Assembly: GCF_020075545.1 (NCBI RefSeq)
Contig: NZ_JAIQZK010000005.1
Location: forward strand, 248,001-312,000
Direction of reading: 5' to 3'
Length of the DNA: 64,000 nucleotides
Source of the DNA: Nocardioides sp. TRM66260-LWL
GTDB taxonomy: Bacteria > Actinomycetota > Actinomycetes > Propionibacteriales > Nocardioidaceae
In this document: piece after piece, positions 9,117-19,157 of the stretch
Numbering within the stretch: the stretch's first letter is position 1
Layout: each line of letters opens with the position of its first letter
The notes under the pieces: model-generated
Databases searched by the model: none
What the model was told of the DNA's origin: nothing
Seen by the model: the letters and a program-made list of their open reading frames with translations, nothing else
Program-made: the position numbers and the translations under genes

Positions 9117-10226
9117 GTGATCGGGCTGGCGGTCCTGGCGCTCGGCCTGGCCGCCGCGCTGCGCGTGGCGCTCTGGGCCGGGCCGATCGCGGCCGACCCG
9201 GCCCGACTGCGATGGCGGCTGGACGACGGCGCCGCCTCCCAGCGACCGCTCGTCGGCCGCGCGGTCCTCGAGGTGCTGGCCGCGGCGGCCGCGGTCGCGG
9301 CCGTCGGCCTGGTCGCGCGGAGCTCGGCGACGGGCGTCGGGGCCGCGCTCGTCGTGGTGGCCGCGGCGGTGCTCGCCGCGCTGGCCCAGCGGCTCGACGC
9401 GGTGCGTCTGGTGAGCGCGACGTCGTCGGCGGTGGCGATCGGCGCCGTGGTCGTGCTCGCGCTCCGCGCCGGCGGGGCGACGTCGGCCGCGTCGATCGTC
9501 TGGGCGGTGGGCATGGCCGCGCAGGCCGTCGCTCGTGGGGGCGGCGCGATGCGGCTCCGGCGCCGTGCGCGCGTGCCGCGGTGGCAGCTCACCACCGCGG
9601 CCCGTCGTCGCTGGGCGGCGCGGGCCGGCGCGGTGCTCCTGGACGCCGAGGTCGTCGCGGCGGTCGGACGCGCCCAGGACGTCGCCCGTCGTGCCCGGCC
9701 CGGTGCGGCGACGCTGCGCCGGACCGTCACCGGGCGGCCGCTGCTGGACCTCGCGCGCCTCACCGGCCTGCGGGTCGCGGCCTCCTGGGCGCCCTGGCTG
9801 ATCGGGGCCGCGATCGCGGTGCGCGCGCTGGCGTCCGGGCACCCGACGGCGGCCGCGGTGCTGCTGGTGGCGGCGCAGCACGTCGTCGTGACCGGCGCGC
9901 TCGGCGTGGCCCGGGCCTGGGCGGGTGCCCCCGCGCCCGCGGCCGCGTGGGCGCTGCCCGGAGCCGGTCCGCTGGTCGCGCTGGCGGCTCCGTCGATCGT
10001 GCTGGCCTGGGCGCTCGTCGTCGCGGCGCCGACCGGATCGCCGGCGCTCCTGCTCGTGGCGCTCCTGCTCCCGCCGCTGGACGCGTGGCGTCAGGTCGCC
10101 TCGGCCCGGCCCGCCGCCGGGCTCGTGCTCCTCTCGACCCCCGCGGGGCCGCTGCCGGTGCAGACCGTGCTGCGGGCCGTCGCCGGCCACGACGTCCTGC
10201 TCCTCGCCCTGCTGGCGGTCGGCTGA
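9117..10226 (+). CDS. integral membrane protein, putative ABC exporter permease
   Basis: A 369-aa, Ala/Val/Leu-rich polytopic membrane protein with roughly 8-10 hydrophobic segments, for example LAVLALGLAAALRVALWAG at the N-terminus and LLVALLLPPLDAW near the C-terminus, with Arg-rich cytoplasmic loops (MRLRRRARVPRW). No family signature was recognised with certainty. The 18-nt gap from the ABC ATPase, which contains a short duplication of GAGCGTCCGGT, supports co-translation and a permease role. GTG start at 9117. Confidence 0.75.
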   Translation: MIGLAVLALGLAAALRVALWAGPIAADPARLRWRLDDGAASQRPLVGRAVLEVLAAAAAVAAVGLVARSSATGVGAALVVVAAAVLAALAQRLDAVRLVSATSSAVAIGAVVVLALRAGGATSAASIVWAVGMAAQAVARGGGAMRLRRRARVPRWQLTTAARRRWAARAGAVLLDAEVVAAVGRAQDVARRARPGAATLRRTVTGRPLLDLARLTGLRVAASWAPWLIGAAIAVRALASGHPTAAAVLLVAAQHVVVTGALGVARAWAGAPAPAAAWALPGAGPLVALAAPSIVLAWALVVAAPTGSPALLLVALLLPPLDAWRQVASARPAAGLVLLSTPAGPLPVQTVLRAVAGHDVLLLALLAVG

Positions 10227-10273
10227 GGCGCTTGTCAGCGGCGATCGCGGGGCGGTCGCGGGGGCGTCCAGCA

Positions 10274-10363
10274 TCCGTGACGCGTACGGCACCCTTCGCG
10301 GCGACTCGAGGTGCCGGGCGCGTCACGGAGCGTCGGATTCCCCGGGCGCCCGGGGAAACCGAC
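10274..10363. repeat. bipartite palindromic element, copy B1
   Basis: A 90-bp element. Left hairpin: arms TCCGTGACGCG...GGCACC and GGTGCC...CGCGTCACGGA around a 16-nt loop (10294-10309). Right hairpin: GTCGG, core TCCCCGGGCGCCCGGGGA, CCGAC (10332-10363). Copy B2 at 38417 has the same length with identical left arm, a different 16-nt loop and a near-identical right hairpin. Both copies lie between convergent genes. Confidence 0.85.
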
Positions 10364-10383
10364 GGTGCCGCTCCCGCGGACGC

Positions 10384-10420
10384 ACGAAGGCCGGCCCCGA
10401 CGAGCGGGACCGGCCTTCGT
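10384..10420 (-). terminator. ino1 terminator hairpin
   Basis: ACGAAGGCCGG pairs with CCGGCCTTCGT (11 bp, extended inward by CCC/GGG) between the convergent ends of the permease gene and ino1, 26 nt beyond the ino1 stop. It probably serves ino1 and possibly both directions; no T-run. Confidence 0.65.
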
Positions 10421-10446
10421 GGTGGTGCGGGATCAGCGACGGATCG

Positions 10447-11532
10447 TCACTCCTCGCCGCGGATGAACGCCTCGACGCGACGACGACCCTCGTCGTCCGG
10501 CAGCTGGACCGGCGGCGACTTCATCAGGTAGGACGACGCCGAGATGATCGGGCCGCCGACGCCGCGGTCCTTGGCGATCTTCGCGGCGCGGATGGCGTCG
10601 ATGATGATGCCGGCGGAGTTCGGGGAGTCCCAGACCTCGAGCTTGTACTCGAGGTTCAGCGGCACGTCGCCGAAGGCGCGACCCTCGAGGCGCACGTAGG
10701 CCCACTTGCGGTCGTCGAGCCACGCCACGTAGTCGGACGGGCCGATGTGGACGTTCTTGTCGTCGACCAGACCCGACAGCGGGCCGGTGAGGTTCGAGGT
10801 GACGGCCTGGGTCTTGGAGATCTTCTTGGACTCCAGGCGCTCGCGCTCGAGCATGTTCTTGAAGTCCATGTTGCCGCCGACGTTGAGCTGGTAGGTGCGG
10901 TCCAGCACGACGCCGCGGTCCTCGAAGAGCTTCGCCATCACGCGGTGGGTGATGGTGGCGCCGACCTGCGACTTGATGTCGTCGCCGATGATCGGGACGC
11001 CGGCGTCCTCGAACTTCTGGGCCCACTCGGGGTCGGAGGCGATGAAGACGGGCAGGGCGTTGACGAAGGCCACGCCGGCGTCGATGGCGCACTGGGCGTA
11101 GAACTTGTCGGCCTGCTCGGAGCCCACCGGGAGGTAGGAGACCAGCACGTCGACCTGGCGGTCCTTGAGGATCGAGACGACGTCGACCGGCTCGGCGGAG
11201 GACTCCTCGATGGTCTGGCGGTAGTACTTGCCGAGGCCGTCGAGGGTGTGGCCCCGCTGCACCTCGACGCCCAGCGTCGGGACGTCGGTGATCTTGATCG
11301 TGTTGTTCTCGGAGGCGTTGATCGCCTCGGAGAGGTCCTTGCCGACCTTCTTGTCGTCGACGTCGAAGGCGGCGACGAACTCGACGTCCTTGACGTGGTA
11401 GTCGCCGAAGGCGACGTGCATGAGGCCCGGCACGGTGCCGGACGGGTCGGCGTCCTTGTAGTACTCGACGCCCTGGATCAGCGACGTGGCACAGTTGCCG
11501 ACGCCCACGATTGCTACTCGAACCGAACCCAT
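10447..11532 (-). CDS. ino1: inositol-3-phosphate synthase
   Basis: A 361-aa NAD-dependent enzyme converting glucose 6-phosphate to 1L-myo-inositol 1-phosphate, the entry step to phosphatidylinositol and mycothiol. The Rossmann motif is [11 protein letters not shown] near the N-terminus; conserved segments include [48 protein letters not shown] and [11 protein letters not shown]. Length matches actinobacterial Ino1. ATG at 11532 follows an AGAGAGG ribosome-binding site. The upstream padR gene is 20 nt away on the same strand, the same order as Rv0047c-Rv0046c in M. tuberculosis, so the two are likely one transcript. Confidence 0.95.
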   Translation of the reverse strand: MGSVRVAIVGVGNCATSLIQGVEYYKDADPSGTVPGLMHVAFGDYHVKDVEFVAAFDVDDKKVGKDLSEAINASENNTIKITDVPTLGVEVQRGHTLDGLGKYYRQTIEESSAEPVDVVSILKDRQVDVLVSYLPVGSEQADKFYAQCAIDAGVAFVNALPVFIASDPEWAQKFEDAGVPIIGDDIKSQVGATITHRVMAKLFEDRGVVLDRTYQLNVGGNMDFKNMLERERLESKKISKTQAVTSNLTGPLSGLVDDKNVHIGPSDYVAWLDDRKWAYVRLEGRAFGDVPLNLEYKLEVWDSPNSAGIIIDAIRAAKIAKDRGVGGPIISASSYLMKSPPVQLPDDEGRRRVEAFIRGEE

Positions 11533-11552
11533 CGGGTCGTTTCCTCTCTGTC

Positions 11553-12143
11553 TCACTGGTGCTCGGCCCGGGGGCCGGCGTCGGGCAGACCGCCGGAGGC
11601 GGTCGGGGGGGTGTTGCGCTCTGCGTTGATGAGGTCGGAGAGCCAGCGGACCTCGCGCTCGACCGACTCGACGCCGTGCCTCTGCAGCTCGGCGGCGTAG
11701 CGGTCGACCTCCTTCTGCGTGATCGTCAGCTGCTGCTGGACCCGCTCCAGCCGCTCCTGGAGGCGGGTGCGGCGGCCCTCGAGCACGCGCAGCCGGATCT
11801 CCATGTCGGTGGAGGAGAAGAAGGCGAAGCGGATGTCGAACGTGTCGTCCTCCCAGGCGGCGGGGCCGACCTCGGACATCAGGCGCTCGAACTCGCGGTG
11901 GCCGTCCTCGGTGACCTGGTAGACGATGCGCGGACGGCGGCTGGCGGCGGCCCCCGCGGTGGTCTCCTCGATGAGGCCGGAGCGCAGCATCTTCTTCAGC
12001 GTCGGGTATAGGGAGCCGTAGGAGAGCACCCGGCCCCACCCGAGCATGAGGTTGAGCCGCTTGCGCAGCTCGTAGCCGTGCATGGGTCCCTCGTGCAGCA
12101 GTCCGAGGACTGCGAGCTCGATGGTCTCTGCGCGACGTGCCAC
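11553..12143 (-). CDS. PadR family transcriptional regulator
   Basis: A 196-aa regulator with an N-terminal PadR winged-helix ([40 protein letters not shown]) and a C-terminal coiled-coil dimerisation region rich in Arg/Glu/Gln ([18 protein letters not shown]). It directly precedes ino1, so it may control inositol synthesis as well as itself. GTG at 12143 lies 7 nt after a TACGAT -10 box that is inside a perfect palindrome, pointing to leaderless, autoregulated expression. Confidence 0.9.
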   Translation of the reverse strand: MARRAETIELAVLGLLHEGPMHGYELRKRLNLMLGWGRVLSYGSLYPTLKKMLRSGLIEETTAGAAASRRPRIVYQVTEDGHREFERLMSEVGPAAWEDDTFDIRFAFFSSTDMEIRLRVLEGRRTRLQERLERVQQQLTITQKEVDRYAAELQRHGVESVEREVRWLSDLINAERNTPPTASGGLPDAGPRAEHQ

Positions 12144-12148
12144 GAGAC

Positions 12149-12163
12149 ATATCGTAGCGATAT
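12149..12163. promoter_or_regulatory. putative PadR operator
   Basis: ATATCG-TAG-CGATAT is a perfect 6-bp inverted repeat with a 3-bp spacer. It overlaps the -10 box of the padR gene (minus strand 12151-12156) and starts 6 bp from its start codon. Position and symmetry suggest an autoregulatory PadR site; the AT-rich sequence stands out from its surroundings. Confidence 0.6.
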
Positions 12164-12319
12164 ATCCGTGGATCGGAAACTCTCGATGGATCGGAGGGAA
12201 ACGACGTGCGTCACAGCGGTGCCGCCGGCGGCCGACAGGTGGCGCTCGGGTTGGGGTGGGCCGGGAGGGTCCGTACCCTGTCGTGGATCCCGACCCCGAC
12301 CAGCGAGGCCTGAGACGAC

Positions 12320-14680
12320 GTGAGCGGTAAGCGCAGGGCCGAGGGCCCGGCCGTCAAGAAGCGGTCGAAGGACGCAGCCGCGCCCGGCGCGCCGAAGCCC
12401 GGCGGCTGGCGGCGGCGGGTGCGGTTCGTCGTCAAGTGGGGCCTGATCGCGACGCTCGCGGGGTTCCTGACCCTCGTCATCGGCTTCTACGTCGCCTACC
12501 GCAGCATCGACATCCCGGACCCCAACAAGGAGTTCCAGACCCAGACGTCGTTCGTCTACTACGCGGGCGGCACCAGCGAGATCGGCCGCTTCGCGGAGCA
12601 GAACCGGGTGTCGATCCCGTTCTCGAAGATGCCGCAGACGGTGAAGGACGCCGTGGTCGCGGCCGAGAACCAGACCTTCTACACCGACTCCGGCGTCGAC
12701 CCGAAGGGCATCCTGCGCGCCGCGCTGAACAACGCGCAGGGCGACGCCGTGCAGGGCGGGTCGACGATCACCCAGCAGTACGTCAAGATCCTCTACCTCA
12801 ACCAGCAGCGCTCGTACACGCGCAAGCTGCGCGAGGCGATCCTGGCGCTGAAGCTGCAGCGCCAGCAGAGCAAGCAGCAGATCCTCGAGGGCTACCTCAA
12901 CACCATCTACTTCGGCCGCGGCGCGTACGGCATCGAGGCCGCCGCACAGACCTGGTTCCGGAAGGATGCCGGCGACCTCAGTCTTGCCGAGTCCGCCGTG
13001 CTGGCGTCGGTGATCAACAACCCGACCCAGTTCGACCCCGCGAACGGCTCGGCGAACCGCAAGGCGCTGCTCGGCCGCTACCAGTACGTGCTCGACAGCA
13101 TGGGCCGGCTCGGGATGATCTCGCCCTCGACGGCCGCGCGCACCGGCAAGCGGCTCCCGGAGATCCCCAAGCCCCGGGTGCGCAACAGCCAGGGCGGCCA
13201 GAAGGGCCACGTGCTCGCCCTCGTCCGCAGCGAGCTGCAGCGCCTGGGCTACACCGACAGCCAGATCGACGGCGGCGGCCTGCGCGTCACCACGACGCTG
13301 ACGAAGTCGGGCATGCGGGCGGCCGAGCAGGGCATCAAGCAGGAGCGTCCCTCCGACCTCTCCGACAAGGACCTCCACGTCGCCGCGGCGACCGTCGAGC
13401 CCGGCACCGGCGACCTCAAGGGCTTCTACGCCGGCCAGGACTACCTCAAGTCGCAGATCAACTGGGCGCTGCGCGGGGCGTCCGTCGGCTCGACCTTCAA
13501 GCCGTTCGCGCTCGCCGCGGCGCTCAAGGACGGCTTCTCGCTGCGTGACGGCTTCGACGGCAACTCGCCGTACTACTTCCCCGACGGCAGCCGTGTGGTC
13601 AACGAGGGCCCCGGGCTCGGCAACGACTACGGGGCCAAGATCAACGCGATCTACGCGATGCAGCAGTCGGTCAACACCGCGTTCATCGACATGACCGTCT
13701 CGATGAGCAACGGCCCGGCCAAGATCGTCCAGATGGCCGAGCGGATGGGCGTCCCGCCGTCCAAGGCCGACAACGACTACCCCGGCCTGCCGAACACCTC
13801 CGGCGACCTCGCCCCGCAGAGCCGCGTCACGCTGGGCACCGCGCGGGTCAGCCCGATCAACATGGCCAACGCCTTCGCCACCATCGCCAACGGCGGCGAG
13901 CGCGCGCAGGTGCACGTCATCGACAAGGTCACCAGCCCCGACGGCGACGACTACACGTTCAAGGCCGAGCCCCAGCGGGCGATCAGCGCCGACATCGCCG
14001 CCGACGTCTCCTACACGCTCCAGCAGACCGTCAAGGGCGGCACCGGCCGGCAGGCGCAGGCGCTCGGACGTCCCGCTGCCGGCAAGACCGGCACCGCCAC
14101 CAACGACGACGGCAACGTCATCTCCTCGTGGTTCGTGGGCTACACCCCGCAGCTGGCCACCGCCGTGATGTACGCCCGCGGCGACGGCTACGACCCCATC
14201 GACTTCAACAAGGACGGCACCAAGTTCCTGCCGTCGTACTTCGGCGCCGACTTCCCGACCCGCACCTGGCGGGCGATCATGGGCATCGACCTCGAGGGCC
14301 AGCCGGTCGAGCAGTTCCCGCAGCCGGCCTACGTCGACGGCAACCGTCCCGGCGGCTCGGCCACCACCGGTCCCCGGCCCAGCCAGCCGCAGCCGTCCCA
14401 GCCGAGCGCGACGCCGACCCCGACGCCGTCCCCGACGCCGTCCCCCAGCGTCCGGCCGTCGGCCAAGCCGACCCCGAAGCCGACGCCGACGCCCAAGCCG
14501 TCGCCGACCGGCCAGTGCGGTCTGCTCACCTGCCCCACCACGCCGAGCCCCACGCCCACGCCCACGCCGACCCCCACGCCCACGCCGACCGCCTCCCCGG
14601 CGGCCCGGACGGTGGCGATGCGCGAGGTCAACCCGGCGACGGCGGCCTACTGGTCGGTGGAGCCGTGGTGGTGGATCTGA
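12320..14680 (+). CDS. class A penicillin-binding protein (transglycosylase/transpeptidase)
   Basis: A 786-aa bifunctional peptidoglycan synthase. Order: basic cytoplasmic tail, membrane anchor ([19 protein letters not shown], ~48-66), GT51 glycosyltransferase domain with the catalytic Glu in AAENQTFY and the motifs [11 protein letters not shown] and [20 protein letters not shown], then a transpeptidase domain with GSTFKPF (SxxK), SVN (SxN) and GKTGTA (KTG). The C-terminus is a long Pro/Thr/Ser tail of PTP repeats ending WWWI. It polymerises and cross-links glycan strands outside the membrane. GTG start at 12320; a TACCCT at 12267-12272 is a candidate -10. The 3' end overlaps the GT87 gene. 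Confidence 0.95.
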   Translation: MSGKRRAEGPAVKKRSKDAAAPGAPKPGGWRRRVRFVVKWGLIATLAGFLTLVIGFYVAYRSIDIPDPNKEFQTQTSFVYYAGGTSEIGRFAEQNRVSIPFSKMPQTVKDAVVAAENQTFYTDSGVDPKGILRAALNNAQGDAVQGGSTITQQYVKILYLNQQRSYTRKLREAILALKLQRQQSKQQILEGYLNTIYFGRGAYGIEAAAQTWFRKDAGDLSLAESAVLASVINNPTQFDPANGSANRKALLGRYQYVLDSMGRLGMISPSTAARTGKRLPEIPKPRVRNSQGGQKGHVLALVRSELQRLGYTDSQIDGGGLRVTTTLTKSGMRAAEQGIKQERPSDLSDKDLHVAAATVEPGTGDLKGFYAGQDYLKSQINWALRGASVGSTFKPFALAAALKDGFSLRDGFDGNSPYYFPDGSRVVNEGPGLGNDYGAKINAIYAMQQSVNTAFIDMTVSMSNGPAKIVQMAERMGVPPSKADNDYPGLPNTSGDLAPQSRVTLGTARVSPINMANAFATIANGGERAQVHVIDKVTSPDGDDYTFKAEPQRAISADIAADVSYTLQQTVKGGTGRQAQALGRPAAGKTGTATNDDGNVISSWFVGYTPQLATAVMYARGDGYDPIDFNKDGTKFLPSYFGADFPTRTWRAIMGIDLEGQPVEQFPQPAYVDGNRPGGSATTGPRPSQPQPSQPSATPTPTPSPTPSPSVRPSAKPTPKPTPTPKPSPTGQCGLLTCPTTPSPTPTPTPTPTPTPTASPAARTVAMREVNPATAAYWSVEPWWWI

Positions 14681-16101
14681 GCCGGGGCGGCGCACCGCTC
14701 GACGGCCCCACGCGCGAGGACCCGCTCGCCCGGGAGTGGAGCGAGGTCGTCGGAGGGCCGCTCGGCACCCGGGCCCGCCGGCACCGCTGGTGGACGCCGG
14801 TGCGCGTCCTGCTCGTGCTCGTGACGCTGACCTTCGCGATGGGCATGCTGCAGAAGAACTCCTGCGCGCAGCAGTCGTGGCTCAACGGCGAGACCCGCTA
14901 CACGCACATGTGCTACTCCGACCTGCCCTACCTCTACAGCGGGCGCGGGTTCGCGGAGCGCGCCTGGCCGTACTCCGACGACGCCACGACCCGCGAGCGG
15001 TACCCCCAGGTGATGGAGTACCCGGTCGGCATCTCGTACTGGGCCTACGGCACGGCCGTGATCGCCCAGGCGATCGGCGGGGAGTACGACGCCGCGGCGC
15101 GCGCGCAGATCCCGTCCGACCAGCTGTTCGGCGATCACGCCGTCGAGCGGGAGAGCACGCTGTTCATCGTCGTCAACGCCGTGGGCTTCGCGCTGCTGGT
15201 GCTGCTGACGACCTGGCTGCTGGCCGGCGTCGACCGACGGCGTCCGTGGGACGCCACGTGGTTCGCGGTCTCGCCGGTGCTGGCGCTGACGGCGCTGATC
15301 AACTGGGACCTCCTGGCCGTCGCGCTGGTGGCCGCCGCGCTCTGGACGTGGGCCCGCGACCGGCCCCTGGCCACCGGGCTGCTCATCGGCCTCGGCACGG
15401 CCACCAAGCTCTACCCGCTGTTCCTGCTCGGCGGGATCCTGGTGATCTGCGTGCGACAGCGGCGCTGGGGCGACCTCGGCGCGGCGTCCGCCGCCACCGC
15501 CGCCGGCTGGGTGGCGCTGAACCTGCCCGCGCTGCTCACCGGTCCGACGGAGTGGAAGGTCTTCTGGACCTTCAACCAGGAGCGCGGCCCCGACCTCGGC
15601 TCGATCTGGCTGGTGATGCAGCAGGTCGCGGGCAGGGGCATCAGCGCCGACGCCGTCAACCTCGGCTCCGAGCTCTTCTTCGCGGTGTGGTGCCTGCTCG
15701 TGGCGTTCGTCGGCTGGCGCGCGCGACGCACGCCGTCGCTGGCCCAGCTGGGCTTCCTGATCGTCGCCGGGTTCCTGCTGGTCAACAAGGTCTACTCGCC
15801 GCAGTACGTGCTGTGGCTGCTGCCGCTGGCGGTGCTGGCACGCCCGCGCTGGCGCGACCAGCTGATCTGGCAGGCCACCGAGATCGTCTACTTCTGCAGC
15901 GTCTGGTGGTTCCTCGACGGCGACCTCGCCCCGGCCGCGGGCGGCGACCCGGGCTTCTACTGGCTGGCGATCTGGGTGCGCATGGCCGGCGAGCTCTACC
16001 TGATCGCGATGGTCGTGCGCGACATCCGCCGCGGCACGCCCGACGTCGTCACGCCGCCACCCCGGCTGCGGCGGCCGGCGCCGGTCGCGGCGAGCGGCTA
16101 G
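14671..16101 (+). CDS. GT87 family integral membrane glycosyltransferase
   Basis: About 476 aa with roughly ten membrane segments ([77 protein letters not shown]). This is the GT-C-fold GT87/DUF2029 pattern; such enzymes (for example PimE of mycobacteria) transfer sugars from polyprenyl-phosphate donors on the outer membrane face. GTG codons occur at 14665, 14668 and 14671; the last gives the best spacing from GGAG at 14659-14662. It overlaps the end of the PBP gene, so the two are co-expressed. Its 3' end overlaps the convergent racemase-like gene by 4 nt (CTAG read from both strands). Substrate unknown. Confidence 0.85.
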   Translation: MDLSRGGAPLDGPTREDPLAREWSEVVGGPLGTRARRHRWWTPVRVLLVLVTLTFAMGMLQKNSCAQQSWLNGETRYTHMCYSDLPYLYSGRGFAERAWPYSDDATTRERYPQVMEYPVGISYWAYGTAVIAQAIGGEYDAAARAQIPSDQLFGDHAVERESTLFIVVNAVGFALLVLLTTWLLAGVDRRRPWDATWFAVSPVLALTALINWDLLAVALVAAALWTWARDRPLATGLLIGLGTATKLYPLFLLGGILVICVRQRRWGDLGAASAATAAGWVALNLPALLTGPTEWKVFWTFNQERGPDLGSIWLVMQQVAGRGISADAVNLGSELFFAVWCLLVAFVGWRARRTPSLAQLGFLIVAGFLLVNKVYSPQYVLWLLPLAVLARPRWRDQLIWQATEIVYFCSVWWFLDGDLAPAAGGDPGFYWLAIWVRMAGELYLIAMVVRDIRRGTPDVVTPPPRLRRPAPVAASG

Positions 16102-17171
16102 TCGATCTCGACGGCGTCGACGCGGGTGGTCGTGAACCGCACGCGCACGTCGATCCGCTCGCCGACGGCGGGCACCCGCGCCCCCGCGGGCACGAACAGC
16201 ATGGACGCCTGCATGTGCGGCGGCTCGGCGAAGAGGCGCTGCTTGCCGTCGATCGAGAACGGCGAGCGGACGAAGCCGAGCGCGTCCAGGCCGCCGCGCG
16301 CCAGCGTGCCGGCCCGGCCCCGCAGGTCGAGCTCGCCGGTGGGGGCCTCGAGGCCGATGCCGTGCGCGGTGCCGCCGGAGACCACCAGCAGGTGGCCGGC
16401 CTTCGGCGCGGTGCGGCCGCGGTAGCCGAAGGCGTCGCCGCGCTCGACCGCGTGCACGTCGAGCACGGTGGCGGTGACGGTCAGTGCCTCCCGGTCGCCG
16501 AGCCACAGGGCGGTGCCGATGCGCGGGCGCAGGACGAAGTCGGGGTACTCGCCGCGCAGCGTCTCCAGCTCGGCGTCGGTGAGGTGACTGACCCAGACGG
16601 TGCGCGCGCCGGGGCCTTCGGGCAGCTCGGCGCCGACGACGTCGGTCATCAGCCGCTGCATCTGGCTCAGGTGCGAGCCCTGCGCGAGCGGCAGGTGCAT
16701 CGCGACCCCCTCGAGCCGGGCGCGCGGGTGCTCGTGCAGCGCCCGGGCGGCGGCCCACAGCTCGCGCGCGGCCAGGCCGTGGCGCTGCATGCTGGTGAGC
16801 CGCTCGAGCACGAAGCGGGCGTCGGGACGGCGGGCGAGCAGCGCGTCGAGGTCCTCGACCCGGCTGACGGTGTGGACGATCCGGTCGGCCAGGGCGTCGT
16901 CGTCGGTGACGTCGAGAGCGGGGCCGAAGGGGCGCCACGGGGTCAGGACGACCATCGAGCCGTCGAAGCGGGTCGCGATCTCGCCGACCTCGGCGTAGGT
17001 GCCCACCGCGACGGCGTCGACGCCGAGCCACTGGGCCTTGCGCGCCAGGCGGGCCAGGCCGAGGCCGTAGCCGTTGCCCTTGCACACCGGCACCAGCCCG
17101 GGATGCCGCTCGGCCACCGAGCGCAGGTGGGCCCGCCAGCGATCGCCGGCGACGTGCAGCGTCAGGCTCAT
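16098..17171 (-). CDS. alanine-racemase-like PLP fold-III protein
   Basis: A 357-aa protein with an alanine racemase N-terminal TIM barrel; the PLP lysine motif is PVCKGNGYGLG (~28-38). Further elements: LTSMQRHG, a YRGRTAPKAGHLLVVSGGTA segment, and a beta C-terminal domain. Overall length is near that of true racemases, but the sequence is divergent, so racemase activity on alanine is not certain. Its ATG overlaps the stop of the femX-like gene (ATGA), a pairing that suggests it supplies or modifies an amino acid for the peptidoglycan cross-bridge. This last point is inference from context. Confidence 0.8.
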   Translation of the reverse strand: MSLTLHVAGDRWRAHLRSVAERHPGLVPVCKGNGYGLGLARLARKAQWLGVDAVAVGTYAEVGEIATRFDGSMVVLTPWRPFGPALDVTDDDALADRIVHTVSRVEDLDALLARRPDARFVLERLTSMQRHGLAARELWAAARALHEHPRARLEGVAMHLPLAQGSHLSQMQRLMTDVVGAELPEGPGARTVWVSHLTDAELETLRGEYPDFVLRPRIGTALWLGDREALTVTATVLDVHAVERGDAFGYRGRTAPKAGHLLVVSGGTAHGIGLEAPTGELDLRGRAGTLARGGLDALGFVRSPFSIDGKQRLFAEPPHMQASMLFVPAGARVPAVGERIDVRVRFTTTRVDAVEID

Positions 17172-18313
17172 CCGCGCCTCCGCAGGTAGAGCTGGAAGGC
17201 GCGGTACAGCACCCGGTTGAGCGGGAGGTCCCACTCGCCGACGTGCTCGACGGCCTCGCCGCCGGTGCCGACCTTGAACTGGATGAGCCCGACGTGGGCG
17301 TCGTCGGCGTCGAGGGTGTCGGTGATGCCGCGCAGGTCGTAGACGTCGCAGCCGGCCTCCAGGGCGTCGCGGATCATCCGCCACTGGACGGCGTTGGAGC
17401 CGCGGACGTCGCGCTTCTCGGTGGAGGAGGCGCCGTAGGAGTACCAGGCGTGGCCGCCGACGCGGATCGCGATCGTGGCCGCGACCAGGTCGCCCTCGTG
17501 GTGGGCCAGGTGCAGCCGGAGCCGGTCGGGGTGCTCGGCGCCGAGCGCGGCCGCCATCGTGCGGAAGTAGGGGAGCGGACGCGGGGTGAAGTGGTCGCGC
17601 TCCGCGGTGTGCACGTAGAGGGCGTGGAAGGCGGCGAGGTCGTCGTCGAAGCCGGGCGCGCCAGGCGCCGCGCTGCGGACCTCGACGCCGGCCTTGTCGG
17701 CCTTCTTGATGTTGCGCCGCCACAGCTGGTTCATGCCGGCCAGCACCTCGGCCTCGGTGCGCGGCGCGCCGTCGGGGTGGCGCAGGGGGATCTGGAAGAC
17801 GAACTGCGGCTGGCCGGCGCTGAAGCCGCCCTCGGCGAGCTGGGGCTGCCAGCCGAGCTCGCGCAGCTGGGAGACGACCCGCGCGCCCACGTGGTCGCGC
17901 TCGGCGGGCGCGAGGTCGCCGAGCCGGCGGACGGAGGGGTCGGCGATGCCGTCCTTGATCTGCGCCGCGCTCCAGGTGCGGACCACCGCGGGCGGGCCCA
18001 TGCGGATCGCGAACGCGCCGCGGCCCTTCAGGTGGGCGGCGAGCGGGGCGAGCCAGGCGTCCAGGTCGTCGACCGACCAGTCGATCGCCGGGCCCTCGGG
18101 CAGGTAGGCCAGCGAGCGGCCGATCCGCGGCAGGCTCCGGAAGAGCACCAGGCCGCTGCCGACGAGCCGCTCGCCCTCGAACCAGCCGAGCGACGCGTGC
18201 TGCCACTCCGGCTTCACCGCCGCCCACGCCGGCGTCTGCAGGAAGCTCACCGACCGGCGGGTGGCGAGGTGGGCGAGGTGGTCCTCGGGGGAGATCTCGC
18301 GGACGCTCAGCAC
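17168..18313 (-). CDS. FemX/FemAB-type peptidoglycan bridge aminoacyltransferase
   Basis: A 381-aa FemAB-family protein (duplicated GNAT fold): FLQTPAWAAVKPEW near the N-terminus, SLAYLPEGPAIDW, then NQLWRRNIKKADKAGVEV, YVHTAERDHFTPRPLPYF and GHAWYSYGASS. Such enzymes move an amino acid from aminoacyl-tRNA onto lipid II to start the interpeptide bridge. GTG at 18313 is preceded by TAGCCT at 18321-18326, 7 nt away, indicating a leaderless transcript. The downstream racemase-like gene overlaps it by 4 nt. Confidence 0.9.
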   Translation of the reverse strand: MLSVREISPEDHLAHLATRRSVSFLQTPAWAAVKPEWQHASLGWFEGERLVGSGLVLFRSLPRIGRSLAYLPEGPAIDWSVDDLDAWLAPLAAHLKGRGAFAIRMGPPAVVRTWSAAQIKDGIADPSVRRLGDLAPAERDHVGARVVSQLRELGWQPQLAEGGFSAGQPQFVFQIPLRHPDGAPRTEAEVLAGMNQLWRRNIKKADKAGVEVRSAAPGAPGFDDDLAAFHALYVHTAERDHFTPRPLPYFRTMAAALGAEHPDRLRLHLAHHEGDLVAATIAIRVGGHAWYSYGASSTEKRDVRGSNAVQWRMIRDALEAGCDVYDLRGITDTLDADDAHVGLIQFKVGTGGEAVEHVGEWDLPLNRVLYRAFQLYLRRRG

Positions 18314-18356
18314 GCGCCAGAGGCTACCCCGGGCCGATGCCCCGCCCGGGCCGGGC

Positions 18357-19157
18357 TCAGACGCGCTCGCGCAGCCAGGCGAAGTCGGCGACGTGCTCGT
18401 CCGCGCCGCCGGGGGTCTCGCAGACGACGGGCGCCTTCGCCGCGCGGACGACGTCGGCCAGCACGTCGCCGATCTCGCCGGCGCCGAACGAGGCGTGCCG
18501 GTCGGCGCCGGAGTCGAAGGCGTCGCGGCTGTCGTTGCAGTGCACGAGGTCGATGCGGCCGGTGATGGCCAGGACGTCGTCGACCACGGTGTCGAGCGGG
18601 TTGCCGCCGGCGTGGGCGTGGCAGGTGTCGAGGCAGAAGCCGACCTGCTCGAAGCCCTCGGCGCGCGAGACGGCGTCCCACACCCGCGCCAGCCGGTCGA
18701 GCCGCCGGGCCATCGCGTTGTCGCCGCCTGCGGTGTTCTCGATCAGGAGCGGGATCTTCAGGTCGGTGGCCTCGACGGCCTTGCGCCAGTTGTCGAACCC
18801 CTTCTCGGGGTCGTCGTCCTTGTTGACGTGACCGCCGTGGACGATCAGGCCGCGCGCGCCGATCTCGGCGGCGGCGTCCAGGTGCTGCTGGAGGAGCTTG
18901 CGGCTCGGGATGCGGATGCGGTTGTTCGTGGTGGCGACGTTGACGACGTACGGCGCGTGGACGTAGAGCCCGACGCCGGCCTCCTCGGCCGCCGCGCGCA
19001 GCGCCGCCGCTCCGCCGGGGTAGGCGACGACCGGGCCCTTGTACGACTGGGGGTCGCCCAGGAACATCTGGACGATCGGCGCCTGCCGCGCCTGCGCCTC
19101 GGCGATCGGGTCGGCCTGGTCGACGTGGGCGCCGAGGACGAGGGCGTCGCTGCTCAT
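18357..19157 (-). CDS. nfo: deoxyribonuclease IV (AP endonuclease)
   Basis: A 266-aa TIM-barrel endonuclease IV, cleaving DNA 5' of abasic sites in base-excision repair. Metal-ligand segments are visible: [36 protein letters not shown], and a C-terminal CETPGG. ATG at 19157 overlaps the stop of the kinase gene. It also has its own TAGGGT box at 19164-19169, 6 nt before the start, so it may be transcribed independently from within the kinase 3' end. Confidence 0.93.
   Translation of the reverse strand: MSSDALVLGAHVDQADPIAEAQARQAPIVQMFLGDPQSYKGPVVAYPGGAAALRAAAEEAGVGLYVHAPYVVNVATTNNRIRIPSRKLLQQHLDAAAEIGARGLIVHGGHVNKDDDPEKGFDNWRKAVEATDLKIPLLIENTAGGDNAMARRLDRLARVWDAVSRAEGFEQVGFCLDTCHAHAGGNPLDTVVDDVLAITGRIDLVHCNDSRDAFDSGADRHASFGAGEIGDVLADVVRAAKAPVVCETPGGADEHVADFAWLRERV

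Noticed and set aside
14390..14610. CRISPR-like or tandem repeat array
   Set aside because: The repeats are the codons of the Pro/Thr-rich tail of the PBP; unit length and spacing are irregular and there are no spacers.
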